Positions 34,084 through 45,786 of a stretch of DNA of 64,000 nt are shown here, piece after piece (position 1 is the first letter of the stretch; each line of letters begins with the position of its first letter). The DNA comes from Phlegmacium glaucopus (taxonomy: Eukaryota; Basidiomycota; Agaricomycetes; Agaricales; Cortinariaceae). Under the pieces are notes generated by a model. That model was given only the letters and a program-made list of their open reading frames with translations. It searched no databases and had not been told where the DNA came from. The DNA lies in the NCBI GenBank assembly GCA_015039465.1, contig MU130701.1, positions 669,509-733,508 on the forward strand. The letters run 5' to 3'. Made by a program: the position numbers and the translations under genes.

Positions 34084-34852
34084 CAGGGATCTTTATCCTT
34101 TCCTCTTTGGATCCCCTGCTAGGTGAGTTGATGTAACATATTACTTATAATATTATTAACTTTGGATCCCCTGCTAGTCTGACTAAGTCAGTACCGCAGT
34201 TGCCCTAACACTCAGGGCTAACCAGGGCAACCCAGGGCAACCTAGGGCAGCCAGGGCAAGGTTACTGTTTTCCTGATGACAGAAATATTTTCACAATAAA
34301 TTTGTGTCTTATTTGCTTGGATCCACTTGGAATCTGTTTGGAATCTGTTTGGAATCTGCTCAGACTCTGCTCAGACTCTGACCATTCCACTCAGAATCTG
34401 CTCAGACCTGCTTGGATCCAAGCAGAATGTGTGTGGGGGGTAAAGTATTGAACATTTCATACCCCACAAAAACCCATACCTGCCAGCAGGGTTGGGTGGG
34501 TTAGAGGTCAGATATTTATTCTGTGACCTAGGTGACAAAATAACAAATCACAACAATGATGCAAATCACTTTTTTTATTTATTACTGAAATTTAAATGCA
34601 TCACCATGTCTTGCCCACTATGATTAATTAAGCTTAACCCTCATGTCTCTCAATAATATATAGAAGTACTTACTGTATTAAATTGCTATTTTAATAATCA
34701 ATCCTTGTGTTCAACCCACCTAGGTTTTTGTACCTGCCTAACCTGCTGAACCCTTGACCCCAACCTATGCTAACCCATACCTACAGAGGGTGGGTACAGG
34801 TTAGCACAGGTTGAGGTATGGGTTACCCCTGCCAATCCTTACATCACACCTG

Positions 34853-35219
34853 AACATCTACATTACAATATCATTAGCATATCAGAGAATATCAATCAAT
34901 TTTACAACATGCCAGAGTCTTAAGAGCTGCTTGCTTTCTAATTCTGATCCCAAAACACTCTTGGGTAGCTATCTCCAACAGTGTGTCTGTTCCATTGAGA
35001 TGGCATCACTCACTAAGAAGGGTGTACCACTCCCAGATTTGCATCCTCCTGGATTCATAACTGAGGTTAGGTAGGTCATGTTATTTACCAGCTCCTTGGG
35101 AGATAAGTAACAGGACTCATATGTGACACCAAGATGAGTGAAAAGTTCCACAGCCATCTTAAATATTGGATCAAAATTCACTGAATCTTGGTTTATCCCT
35201 TCAAATAATAGGGTCTCAG
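34853..35219 (+). repeat. Young inverted arm, left of T-poor core
   Basis: This arm and 36708-37075 are inverted copies with only scattered single-base differences by eye (for example in GTCAAAATTCACTGAATC), roughly 98% identical. That is much closer than the more distant arm parts (31400-31760 against 37090-37600). The inner end is ATAATAGGGTCTCAGA. Confidence 0.8.
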
Positions 35220-36707
35220 AAGGGGTAAAAGAAAAAAAAAGGGGTGGCAAAAAGGTTGGAAACGGAAAAAGAAAAAAGAGCGAAAAGATATGTGGAAAAA
35301 AAAAGGAGTCGACCAACCACCATCAGCAACAAGACGAGGACAACACCGAACAACAACAACCCAGACCAGAACCACAAATGAACAAAACAGTCACAGAGAT
35401 CACATGATGAAGACCAACAAAACCTTAGACAACATGCATCTAAGCCACGAAAAAACTTACCCCGAGGCCAGAATGTGACAGATAACAGGTAGTGAATAAA
35501 AACCCCGACAAGGACAGAAGGAGAACCCCAAGGGACAACAACGAAGAACATAACATATCCACCCTGGACATAGGACCCCAAAAGACAAGACCGGACAGAC
35601 TCAGACTCGACTACATCACTACCACCTGATCCTAAGAAGGAGCCAGGAACTAACAGCTCTAAACCAGTATGACACCAACCCCCCGACCACAAATAGATAG
35701 CTGCGGATCAAAAAAGGCTGTATAGACAAACAACACCCCCCAAAAAAACCCAAGAATCTTAAATATAGGTAACACTTACAGAGATGACAATAAAATCAGG
35801 AAAATATCGAATTGTAGAAAAGACCTGAGACTAGTGTACAAAGCTATGGATATCACACCAAAAAAAGACCAAAATCAGACCAGACTGGACCCGAAAAAAA
35901 CAAGAAAAGTAGGCCGACCCTTTGACCAGTGAAAACCAAACAAAACAAAAAAAGACCGCTCAATTAACACCGAGCTTGAGCCAGACACCGATCCGAAAAA
36001 ACAAAAAGACAACACCAATGGACCGCTATCCAACCAGCCCAAGATCATAACATTAGGATAAAAGCCGACTCACAAAAAAAGACATCCAAAAAATAGTAAA
36101 AAACAAGCACCAAAATAACACAGCCTACAAAAAGCACCACAAAAAATCCAAAGCCAAACAACAGATAACAGGAGACAGGGACTCTAAAAACAATGAGGAA
36201 AATAAAAAAAAGAGGTAAAGAAAAAAAAAGATAGCAACAAGAAGAAGACTCCACAAAGAATAAGAAAAACAAAGTAAGAACAGGACAAGACCCAAAACAA
36301 AAAAAAACCCAAACAAAACAAAATAAAGAGGTAAACAAGGCAAAATGAAGATAAAAGAAAAAAAGTGAACAAGGTACAGACCCAAGGAAAAGCCCCGAAC
36401 AACAAAATACTCGAACAGAACAAACACAAAAAAAAGAAACCAGACATCTCACATGAAACACAAACCCGAAAAACCGAACAAACACAAAGCCATCAGACAA
36501 AAACGCTCATGCACCAACATCATCAAACAAAAAGCACAAGGTGCAAAACTACTACACCAACAATAAGAGGTAGTAAGTAACCAGCACCACACGAGGCCTG
36601 AAAAAAATAGGACAAAAAAGACCCCCCCCCGACAAACATATCCCACAGCACAACCCCATTCCAAGTAAAAAACCTCCGCAAAAAACCTTTTTAACAATTA
36701 AACAACT
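35220..36707. other. T-depleted 1.5-kb core between inverted arms
   Basis: On the plus strand T is very rare: 14 T in the 240 bases 36241-36480, with A dominant. CpG is frequent here (CCGAAAAA, GACCCGAAA), in contrast to the CpG-free surroundings. The minus strand has frames up to 158 codons, but their Phe/Leu/Val/Cys/Gly-only composition simply reflects the base skew. The core is bounded by an inverted AGGGTCTCAGA. I do not recognise it; a young insert or a non-coding element with strand-biased composition are options. Confidence 0.7.
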
Positions 36708-37075
36708 CTGAGACCCTATTATTTGAAGGGATAAACCAAGATTCAGTGAATTTTGACCCAATATTTAAGATGGCTGTGGAACTTTTCACTCATCTTGGTG
36801 TCACATATAAGTCCTGTTACTTATCTCCCAAGGAGCTGGTAAATAACATGACCTACCTAACCTCAGTTATGAATCCAGGAGGATGCAAATCTGGGAGTGG
36901 TACACCCTTCTTAGTGAGTGATGCCATCTCAATGGAACAGACACACTGTTGGAGATAGCTACCCAAGAGTGTTTTGGGATCAGAATTAGAAAGCAAGCAG
37001 CTCTTAAGACTCTGGCATGTTGTAAAATTGATTGATATTTTCTGATGTGCTAATGATATTGTAATGTAGATGTTT
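36708..37075 (-). repeat. Young inverted arm, right of T-poor core
   Basis: Inverted partner of 34853-35219, starting TCTGAGACCCTATTATTTGA. Beyond 37075 the sequence continues into the older repeat (37076-37610) that pairs with 31400-31760. Confidence 0.8.
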
Positions 37076-37610
37076 GATGACATGTCATGTCCATTGACCA
37101 GCACAACTTTCAATGGTGAGGATGGTATTGTCCCAATTTTGGCACATATAATTCCCAATTCAGTCTCTGGTAGAGTGAGTGTGGATTTTAAGGCATGGAT
37201 TCCTTGATCTTATTTCTGTAACTCAGCCTGACACTATAAAGTGTATTGCTATGTTTGCTGAGATGGCAACTTGGGACCTCATCCAGGGTTGTTCTCCAAC
37301 ATTTGAATGATCTTGGCAATCTTATGAACCTTGAGGCTAATGCACATACTGCTTATAGGTTCAAATTGGTCTGAACCTCAAAAGACCAGTTAATTGAGAC
37401 CGGTCTTTTTCTGGTCTTTGATTCTCAAAAATCAAAAGACTGGACCACTGGTCTGGTCTTTTTCTGGTCCAGTCTGGTCTGGTTACGGTCTTTTTCTGGT
37501 CTCGTAACCAGACCTTCAAACACTAATTGAGGCCCAGGTGGAAAATGAAACAGTCTGAACCTGAAACTCAGCATGTGTTGAAGTTACTCATTCAAGGTCA
37601 CCTACACACA
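37076..37610 (+). repeat. Old inverted repeat arm B
   Basis: Reverse-complement relative of 31400-31760. It is interrupted near 37355-37525 by a GGTCTGGTCTTTTTCTGGTC-rich piece that ends CCAGACCTTCAAACACTA, which looks like the end of another hAT-like MITE (TAGTGTTTGAAGGTCTGG on the minus strand). Confidence 0.6.
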
Positions 37611-38035
37611 TAGGGACACTACAGTGTACTGAATGATACTATTCAAGGAACAGACACAGTGTGTTGAAAGATACCAATTCATGACTCATGAGGCCCCATG
37701 AATCCATGAATCCAGCTTGCATGGCCAGTGGGCTTTTTCCAGCACCAGGAACAGCCTCAGGACCTGGTACTAGCAGTAGATATTATTAAAACACTGGAAA
37801 CAGTCTAGTAAAAATATATTAATGTATTTTATATTGATTTTTGAGTAGGAAAAGGGAAATAGAATATGGAAGGCTGGAGAGGGTGCTGGAGGTCTGGCCA
37901 GTTCCATAACTGGCCTCAATACCCAGCACCTGCAGTAAATTTATTTCTTTAAATATGAAAAAAAGTGTATTGAAGATATTAAAGGCTATTTGTGAGGAGG
38001 AAAATTGCACTGGCATTGGAGAGGGTGCCAGAAGT

Positions 38036-38607
38036 CTAGTGATTGTCAGGTGTAACCCTGGGGTAAAACTTCTGTACCCTTACCCTTACCCTCCAAACCC
38101 CTACCCCTGTCCAGGGGTAGGGGTTTTGGAGGGTAAGGGTAAGGGTTTTGAGGGGTATGAAGGGTACAGGGGTATGGTCAAGGGTATTTACTCTAAGGCT
38201 TATATATATATAAATCTGATTACCTACCATGTTTTATTTACCTTATCAAGCATTAATAGCTCTATTACATGTAATTTAGAATAGATAACTGCCTCAATAT
38301 GTCAAATTCACATATTTTTGCCTTCTTAAACAAGGAAATATTGCAATATTTAGTTTATTGATCAGTTTTATACTTATTAAATCCAATAATGTAGAATTTA
38401 TATAACTTGGAAGCAGAAAAACGCTAAGACTTTGACAAAATCTTATGTTAAAAATAGAAATTGAAACCCTTGAAAAACCCTTGAAAACCCTTAAACCCTT
38501 GTCAAGGGTAAGGGTTTTCCAAGGGTACAAAATGCCAACCCTTACCCCTACCCTCCATACCCTTACCCCAGACCCTCCAGGGGTTTTGAAACCCTTGACA
38601 ATCACTA
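38036..38607 (+). mobile_element. TAGTGATTGTCA MITE, copy 1
   Basis: 572 bp, non-coding. (CCCTTA)n and (AAGGGT)n blocks lie just inside both ends and can pair. The middle is AT-rich with TATATATA. Left partner of the composite. Confidence 0.8.
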
Positions 38608-38734
38608 AAACTGGCATGAATTTGAAGATATAAACTGGCATGAACCCGAGGACGCAAACTGGCATGAATTTGAAGAACCCAGACTCCCAACCTCTACCCT
38701 GTCTAGATCTGGATTGCCTCTAAGTTCTTGCCAC

Positions 38735-39305
38735 TAGTGATTGTCAGGGATAACCCTGGGGTAAAACCTCTGTACCCTTACCCTTACCCTCCAAACCCCT
38801 ACCCCTGTCCAAGGGTCCAAGGGTAGGGGTTTTGGAGGGTAAGGGTAAGGGTTTTGAGGGGTATGAAGGGTACAGGGGTATGGTCAAGGGCATTACTCTA
38901 AGGCTATATATATATATAAATCTGATTACCTACTGTGTTTTATTTACCTTATCAAGCCTCTATTACATGTAATTTAGAATAGATAACTGTCTCAATATGT
39001 CAAATTCACATATTTTTGCCTTCTTAAACAGGAAAATATTGCAATATTTAGTTTATTGTACAGTTTTATACTTATTAAATCCAATAATGTAGAATTTATA
39101 TAACTTGGAAGCAGAAAAAGCTAATATTTTGACAAAAATCTTATGTTAAAAATAGAAATTGAAACCCTTGAGAAACCCTTGAAAACCCTTGAACCCTTGT
39201 CAAGGGTAAGGGTTTTCCGAGGGTACAAAATGCCAACCCTTACCCCTACCCTCTGTACCCTTACCCCAGACCCTCCAGGGGTTTTGAAACCCTTGACAAT
39301 CACTA
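38735..39305 (+). mobile_element. TAGTGATTGTCA MITE, copy 2
   Basis: 571 bp, nearly identical to copy 1 (differences include a duplicated GTCCAAGGG near 38816 and a missing TCAAGCATTAATAGC segment). Right partner of the composite. Confidence 0.8.
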
Positions 39306-39504
39306 CAGAAGTCTGATCAGTTCTGGCAGTAAATTTATTTTTAAATATGAAAACAATGTACACAAAATAGTAGAAAACAAATAATATCATCATAAAATTG
39401 TCAATTCCCAACGGAATTTAATGTTATTGGGCTTATTCTAAGGGTATAGATCATATCTACATATTTGTCTGATGTTATATATGAAAATATGACTGGTATT
39501 TATC

Positions 39505-39687
39505 AAAAGTCTGGTCCTGGACGGTCTTGGACCAGGACTGGTCCAGGACTGCAAGAAACTGATGTGGACTGGTCCCAATTGGTCCAGTCTGGTCTTTTGA
39601 CCTTCTAGAAGCTTAGTGGACCAGTTGCAGTCCTGGTCCTGTCCAAAAATACCAAAAAACTGGACTGGACCAGACTTCCAAACACTA
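39505..39687 (-). mobile_element. Small hAT-like element, GGTCCTGG-rich
   Basis: Minus-strand start TAGTGTTTGGAAGTCTGGTC, followed by complementary GGACCAG/CTGGTCC runs typical of hAT subterminal regions; the other end reads AAAAGTCTGGTCCTGG. No clear target duplication. It sits in the tandem array. Confidence 0.55.
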
Positions 39688-40420
39688 ATTTTTGAGCAGG
39701 AAAATTGCAATAGCATATGGAATGTTGGTTCTGGAGAGGGTGCCAGAGTTCTGACTGGTTCCGGCACCTGCCTCACCACCCAGCACTAGCAGTAAATTCA
39801 TTTTTTATGCATGAAGAACAGTGTATTAGAGAGATTAAGTGCACTTTTATTCCTTATTAAGCAGGAAAATTGCAATAACATATTGAAGGTTGATGCTGGA
39901 GAGAATGCCAGAGGTCTGACTCTGTTTTTATATATGAAAAACAGTGTATTAGAGAGATTCAATGCATTTTTTATCCATTTATGAGCAGGAGAATTGCAGT
40001 AGCATACAGAAGATTGATGCTGGAGAGGGTACTGGAGGTATGACCAGTTCTGGCAGTAAATTTATTTTTAAATATGAAACACAGTATATTAGAGGGATTA
40101 AATGCACTTTTTATTCATTTTTCAGCAGGAAAATTGCACTGGCATAGGGAAAGGTCTGGCTGGTTCTGGCACTGGCAGCAAATTTATTTTTATAAGTATG
40201 AAAAACAGTGTATTAAACATATTAAGTGCATTTTGTATTCATTATTGAGCAAAAAACTTGCACTAGGATATGGAAGCCTGACACTGGAGAGGGTGCTGAA
40301 GGTCTTCCAAGTTCCAGCATCTCCCTCAATATCAGGGATTGGCAGTACACAATGTGAGCAACAGTGTATAAAAGATAAAAAATGCATATTGTATTCATAT
40401 ATTTCACAGAGAATTGTGTT

Positions 40421-43400
40421 GGCATCAGAGAAAGAAATGTTAGATAGTGCCAGAGGTGTAACTGGCTCCCCCACCACCCTTAATACCTAGCACTAGGAAT
40501 ACATATTTTTAAAAATACAAGAGATAGTATTTCTGTGGACTAGATCATTTCATGCACTTGTCTCATATGTAGCAGGTGGCACACACACACCTTGGTGAAA
40601 TAACAATAATAAATTGGATATGTGTGTTCAAAAGCACAACTTACTATCCTTGTGTTAAGGTTTTCTAGCTAAAATTATTTCAACTAGCATGTTCCTGTGC
40701 TTCACATGGGCACTTGCTGAATTGGAGGGTTGTTGTCATGCTTTCTTTTTCCTTGACCATACTGAAGGGAAATGATATTTCCTTGCCATTAATGATGATG
40801 AACACATGCTATATAATTTAGTGAATTATTACACCCAAAGAAACAACATTATTCTTTTGATACATAGTACAGCTCTGAACTGTAAGAGAGGCTGTAAGGA
40901 ATTTACCATTTAAAATTAGTTTCATATTGCATGGTCAAATGTGACAAAAGTGAATTAAAAAAAAATATCCTGTAAATTGGGAGAAAAGTATAACATTTTG
41001 TGGCAACATGTTTAAGATGTTGATATCCACCTTTCCAGAGAGGGAAAGAGCAAAATTTACATGGACATATTGTTATTTATACTCAACCATATGAAATCTT
41101 ATGATCTATCAGGTTGAAAATATCCAGTGTCAAGACTTTTCAGAGAGATATGAATATGATCCTGCTGTCAGTCTGGAATTAAATGTACAGCCTGAGAGAA
41201 TGGTTCAGATGCTTCTCAATAAAATTATTCCAGCTGTACATGTTTTTTTTGGTCCTTGCTGTAAGGGCAACCTACACAGATAAGAGGAGATGGGAACTCT
41301 AAGGAGAGTGGGAGTCTATAAAGACTGAGTAAAGCAGCTATGAGCCAGTTATAGTAGGGGGATTCCAGTAATAATGAGATAAAGAGTGTAATTACTGACT
41401 ACTACTTGAAATAAGGTAGTAGCCAAACAATGACAAACAAGTGTGTAAGCTAGTCGAAATGAAAGTAAAATATAAACAGTAAATGGGGTATATACCTGAG
41501 AGGTGTCCCCTTACACTTGTAGTCAGATTGAAATGAAGGTTCTGGCTGTTTCTTTGATGTGCTACACTCTGACATAAAAGTTTATTTCATCTTTTGTAAG
41601 ATCTTGTGAGTTCCTCTTAATGGTTAACCTAATAAAATTTTGACTATAATCCATCTTGTTATAAGGGGATTTAATTGGGCTTACAACACAGTTAGTTTTT
41701 TTTTTGAATCTCAATTGAACTGAACCAAATAAAATTTGCATGGACATTCTTAAAGCCTTCATATTCAACATTATCAATAGATGATTACCCATTGACGAAA
41801 TCCTATTGGATCCAAAATATCCAGTGTCAAGACTGAGCTTACCTTTCACAGAGATATGAATCTGGAACTGAATGTATATACAATCTGAGAGAAAGGTCAA
41901 GATGGTTTTCAATAAAATCATTCCAGCTGTACATATGTTGTTTTCCAGTGAGATTGAAATGACATACTGTAGTTTTACATAATATTTTATTTTATTTTTC
42001 CCCAAATTAAGGTTACAACATTATTGTAAGTTTAGCATACCAATATTTGAAAATTTAAAGTTGTGTTCCCCTCCTTTGAACAGGTAAATTGCAGGGTTGT
42101 CATCATGTTTTCTTTTTTCTTGACCATACTTTTACCACTCAAGAGAAATGATATTTCCTTCCCATTGATGATAATAATCACATACTATATCTTAGTGAAT
42201 TATTACACCCAAAGAAATGATGTTATTTTGTGATGCATATTATTTGAGTGGTAAGGTAGATTATTTTCATATTGGACAAATATTACATGGTCAAGAGTGA
42301 CAAATGTAAATTTTGAAAAAAATTAGAGAAAAGTATCAAGTTGGGAACATTTTGTGGGGATGAGTCTTTAACATGTGAATATCCACCTTTTTGGGGAGAA
42401 AGAGCAAAATTTTTGCAGAAATAAATTTGGTGGTAATCAATCAATTAAGTTGCATCATGTGGACATCTTCAGAATACCTGTAACTAACATGATTCACTGA
42501 TCAAAATATGATATTTTTAGAATATGAAAGTATATCTTACAAAAACCTTTCCAAGCTCACAATGACTCAATGAGCACTGAGGAATCAGCCAAAATCCAAT
42601 GTGAGCTCAGATTTACCATTAATCCATCCCAATCAATTAATTTAAATCATGAGTACACTATAGTGTACAGTTACAGTGCATAAAGAACTCAATTTTTTAC
42701 ATGTAATATCTCTCTCCATAGCTTACCCTTGTACCAGAATTGCCCTGGAGACTACAAAATTCACAATAAATGAGACAATATCTTCCATCCCAGTTCCTTT
42801 CATTGTAGTCAACTCTAAAAATGAGGAAGTTTTTTTTTGGATATAAGAGGACTTGATTGAGTGTAGTACATAGTAAGCTTATTTTTGAATCTCAATTCAA
42901 CTGTTAGAGACCAAAATCAAATTTGCATGAACATTCTTAAATCTTTCATATTCAACCTTGCCAATGGATAACTATTAATAATGAAATCCTATCAGATCAT
43001 ATCCAGTGTCAACACAGACATTACCTTTTCAGAGGGATATGAATATGATCCTGCTGTCAGTCTGGAATTGAATGTACAGCCTGAAAGAACAGTTCAGAAG
43101 ATTTTGAATGAAATTATTCAAGCTGTGCATGTGTTGTTTTGCAGTCAGATTGAGATGAAGGTTCTGGCTGTTTTTTTGACCTGCTGCACTCTTACATAGA
43201 AATTTATTTCATCCTTGTGAAAGATCTTATGAGATCCTCTTGGCCTAATAAAATTCCCTTGAATTTTCTTACCATTGTGAGAGATTGCAGGCTTGGATTT
43301 GAAGAGTTATACCAGAGGAAAATTTGAAGCAATCCTTTCTTAAGATTTCACTGCAATTTATGAGGAAAACTTTTGATTTTAGATTGAATTTTGAAAAAAG

Positions 43401-43904
43401 TCACATTAAAAATTGAGACTGTGACAAATTAAAATTGTTGTCATGCCAAGGTGCACAAATAAATGGAGTTCCCCCAACAAAAGCTGATGGGTGTATGGCC
43501 AAAAAAATTCACATTAAAAGATGGAAGGCACAAAAGGAATGAATTTCTTTAATCTACAGTACACCTGAAAAAAACTCAATCAGCAAAATGAAAGTGACCC
43601 TGAAAAACATGGGAAAATGCAAGCTGTCTAGTGTCTTTAGTAGTAGTAGTGATACACATTGGGGTAGGGTAGACATAGTAGGATTCAAAATAACTAGAAC
43701 AATTGAGCTGCTATGGGATAAGATATCCACTCTGGAGTCATAAAATGGCATATAAAGCCATATGGTCAAGTTATTATGAAATTTGGTGACTTTACCTGTA
43801 CCTCCTGATACTACCTTTCCCAGGCTCCTGACATACATACTCCCTTCAATATCCTTGATTCTTGTGAATCCTACTCTTACTATGCATAGGTACCTGGATG
43901 TGTA
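40421..43904. repeat. Degenerate large direct repeats, CpG-free
   Basis: Blocks recur in the same orientation: AATGATATTTCCTT...TTAGTGAATTATTACACCC (about 40770 and 42145); GATATGAATATGATCCTGCTGTCAG (about 41147 and 43035, with a shorter form near 41850); GATTGAAATGAAGGTTCTGG (about 41527 and, as GATTGAGATGAAGG, 43149). The unit is over 1 kb and degraded. I found no CpG in 40441-41400. No gene is supported. Confidence 0.6.
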
Positions 43905-44400
43905 TTTACAATAATGTGGGCTATTGCTGGTGCTGGATATTGAGGCCTAGTGCCAGCACCAGCTAGACCTCACACCCTCTCCAGTGTCAGGCTTCCCTAT
44001 TCCAGTGCAATTTTCCCACTAATAAAAAATGCATTTAATCTCCCTAAACTTTCCTGCTCAAAAATGAATAAAAAATGTATTTAATATCTTTAACACACTG
44101 TTTTTCATATTTAAAAAAATAGATTAACTGCTGGAACTGGCCAGACCTCTGACACCTTCTTCAGTGTCAGGTTTCCCTATGCCAGTGAAATTTGTCTGCT
44201 CAAAAATGAATACACAATGTGTTTAACATCTTTAATATACACTTTCTCACATTTTAAAATATATGTATTTACACTGTTTTTCATATTTAAACAAATAAAT
44301 TTACTGCAGGTGCTGGATATTGAGGCCAGTTGTTTCCAATGTTTTAATAATATCTACTGCTCTGAGGCTGGTGCTGGTGCTGGAAAATACTCACCAGACA
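43905..44400 (-). repeat. Inverted copy of the 120-170 bp array
   Basis: CACCCTCTCCAGTGTCAGGC, ATTCATTTTTGAGCAG-like and AAATTTACTGCAG-like blocks, the reverse complements of the 37930-40420 array; also GATATTGAGGCC, matching 37910 in inverse. Confidence 0.65.
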
Positions 44401-45430
44401 TGTGGACAGGTATGCCTGGCATCTGAAGGTGCCATAGGCATTCCTTGAATCTGTATCATAGATTCATACAACACAGTGTGTATTTCTAAATATAGCAAGC
44501 TGGATTCACAGATTCATGGGGCCCTGTGAATCTGTATCTTTTGACACACTGTGTCCATTCCTTGAATGGTATCATTCAGCACACTGTATTGTCCCTACCT
44601 GACCTACATCTACCATAGAATTCCCTAATCAACTACAGTTGGCCTAGGGTATATTCATTTTCATGATGGGGATCCAATTACCTTTGGTGAAGGCCCAGAG
44701 GCAAGGCAACTTGGGACAGGACCTCTCCCATTGGCTCTGTAACCTCTGGTTTGTGGTGGCTCATGTCTTGAAGACAAGTGGAGCTGCAGAGCTGATTGCA
44801 CAGATCATAGAGGAAGGGGATGACTCAGACTTTGTTCACATTTATGTTGTGTTACAACTTCAAAGAGTTCAGATGTCTCTGACTCTAGACATTGTGTGAA
44901 GATTGTCTGTTTGTTTATTCTGAGCTCTAAAGAGTGTCAAGAGTTCATCTTGGTATTGTCTTATAGAGTTTGAGGAAGTTCAAGTAAAGAAGCAGTAAGA
45001 TTCTCAAGAACTAGCTAAAGAATCATACAAAAAGTAGTACAGTAGTTATAGTAGAAGAGATGAGTCATATCACATGTAAAAGGTGAGTCATATGTAAAAA
45101 TAGGGGACAATGAATTGTACACATGTATATGAAACAATGAAAAAGTAGAGGTTAACATGTGTAAACAGAAATGAATGGAATGTGTAAAAAGCATGTATCA
45201 GTGGAGTTAGAAAAGAATGAAAGAGTTCATAACATGTTGCCTCACCAGCCTTTTATAATGTTTTGACTGCCCAACTCCTCACTTCAGGTCAAGCTCTTAT
45301 ATATTAATGAAATAATAACATTATGCTGACTCTGTTTGGGTTAAGATGGAAATAAAATGTAACCACACATGCCAGGAAGTTTGACAATTTCAACTAGGCT
45401 GAAGAGCTGATCAAAATTTAAAGTTTCATC
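44401..45430 (-). repeat. Inverted copy of arm A/B sequence
   Basis: 44480-44640 is the inverse of 37595-37720 (ACACTGTGTCCATTCCTTGAATGGTATCATT). 44640-45310 is the inverse of 31146-31330 (TTTTGACTGCCCAACTCCTC), with an extra AG-rich stretch at 44890-45230. Together with the array at 43905 this is a second, opposite copy of one large unclassified element. Confidence 0.6.
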
Positions 45431-45786
45431 ATGAATTTCAGTGCTCCTTAGCTATATTCCTATGTGACTGAGGTACCATAGTTGTCCAATCCTGGCTGAT
45501 AACATCTGACATAAGTGGCACCAACTCAGAGAAGCTGTAGGTGTCCAGCATCAAAGTGAGGCTCCCTGCTAGTAAAAAATTCTTATGATTTTTTACTATA
45601 CCCAGTCCAAAACTCATAAAGCTTCACCAACAAGGCACATGTGCAGCACTGCATATTAGATCAACTAACATTTTATTTAAGTCCACATCATCATAGATCA
45701 TTGTCTGGGCTTGAGGGGTGAGGGGTGTGAATGGGGATAGAGTCCATCAAGGTCCATGTGAGTGACTGAGTAGGATTGAGTATGGT
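45431..45786. other. Gene-free TE-island stretch
   Basis: AT-rich, CpG-poor, short frames only; nothing recognisable. Confidence 0.5.

Larger units (their letters stand above)
32441..34210 (+). mobile_element. Solo LTR, family 2, interrupted
   Basis: Starts TGTTAGGGGACACCCGAC and ends GCAGTTGCCCTAACA, with the TG...CA ends of LTRs and short inverted TGTTAGGG/CCCTAACA termini. It interrupts the right arm of the foldback palindrome (flanks CTTGG and CTCAG, decayed). Without the inserted family 1 LTR it is about 470 bp. No internal retroelement genes are attached. Confidence 0.65.
32116..34276. mobile_element. Foldback-type element with about 65-bp inverted ends
   Basis: The ends CATCAGGAAAACAGTAACCT and AGGTTACTGTTTTCCTGATG are followed by (GCCCTGG)-rich repeats that remain complementary for about 65 bp. 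Next to the left end a near-perfect palindrome (about 32183-32440) can fold into a hairpin of some 120 bp per arm. The element is split by LTR insertions. A partial relative lies at 47270-47400. Confidence 0.7.
31761..34841. mobile_element. hAT-like insertion carrying nested elements
   Basis: The repeat arm is interrupted between 31760 and 34842: its sequence stops at GACATGATGTGCCATC and resumes at AACATCTACATTAC, as a comparison with 37060-37100 shows. The insert starts TAGGGATTGTCACAGG and ends in GGTTACCCCTGCCAATCCTTA, related to the TAGTGATTGTCA MITEs. Flanks CATCTTGC and CATCACAC are a weak 8-bp match (5 of 8), as expected for an old insertion. It contains a minisatellite, a foldback element and two LTR insertions. 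Confidence 0.6.
38036..39305. mobile_element. Composite of two hAT-like MITEs moved as one unit
   Basis: Two near-identical MITEs, 38036-38607 and 38735-39305, stand in the same orientation around a 127-bp spacer. Each starts TAGTGATTGTCAGG and ends CCCTTGACAATCACTA. Only the outermost ends are flanked by a matching 8-bp duplication, CAGAAGTC (38028-38035 and 39306-39313); the inner flanks (AAACTGGC, CTTGCCAC) do not match. The simplest reading is transposition of the whole 1270-bp unit with the outer ends. Confidence 0.8.
37930..40420 (+). repeat. Degenerate tandem array, 120-170 bp unit
   Basis: Recurring blocks GAGCAGGAAAATTGCA, GGAGAGGGTGCCAGAGGTCTG, TTCTGGCAGTAAATTTATTT and GAAAAACAGTGTATTA. 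GCAGGAAAATTGC-like starts at about 37998, 39695, 39861, 39986, 40126 and 40250 show the period. It is interrupted by the composite MITE (38036-39305) and a small hAT-like element. The same array appears inverted at about 43910-44350. Confidence 0.7.

Noticed and set aside
35216..36500. Membrane proteins on the minus strand of the T-poor core
   Set aside because: Long Phe/Leu/Val/Cys frames follow automatically from the base skew; no family pattern, several overlapping frames of the same kind.
38080..38160. Telomere repeats (also 38790-38860, 50380-50860)
   Set aside because: The blocks are CCCTTA/AAGGGT, not TTAGGG, and are confined to the paired subterminal regions of MITEs.
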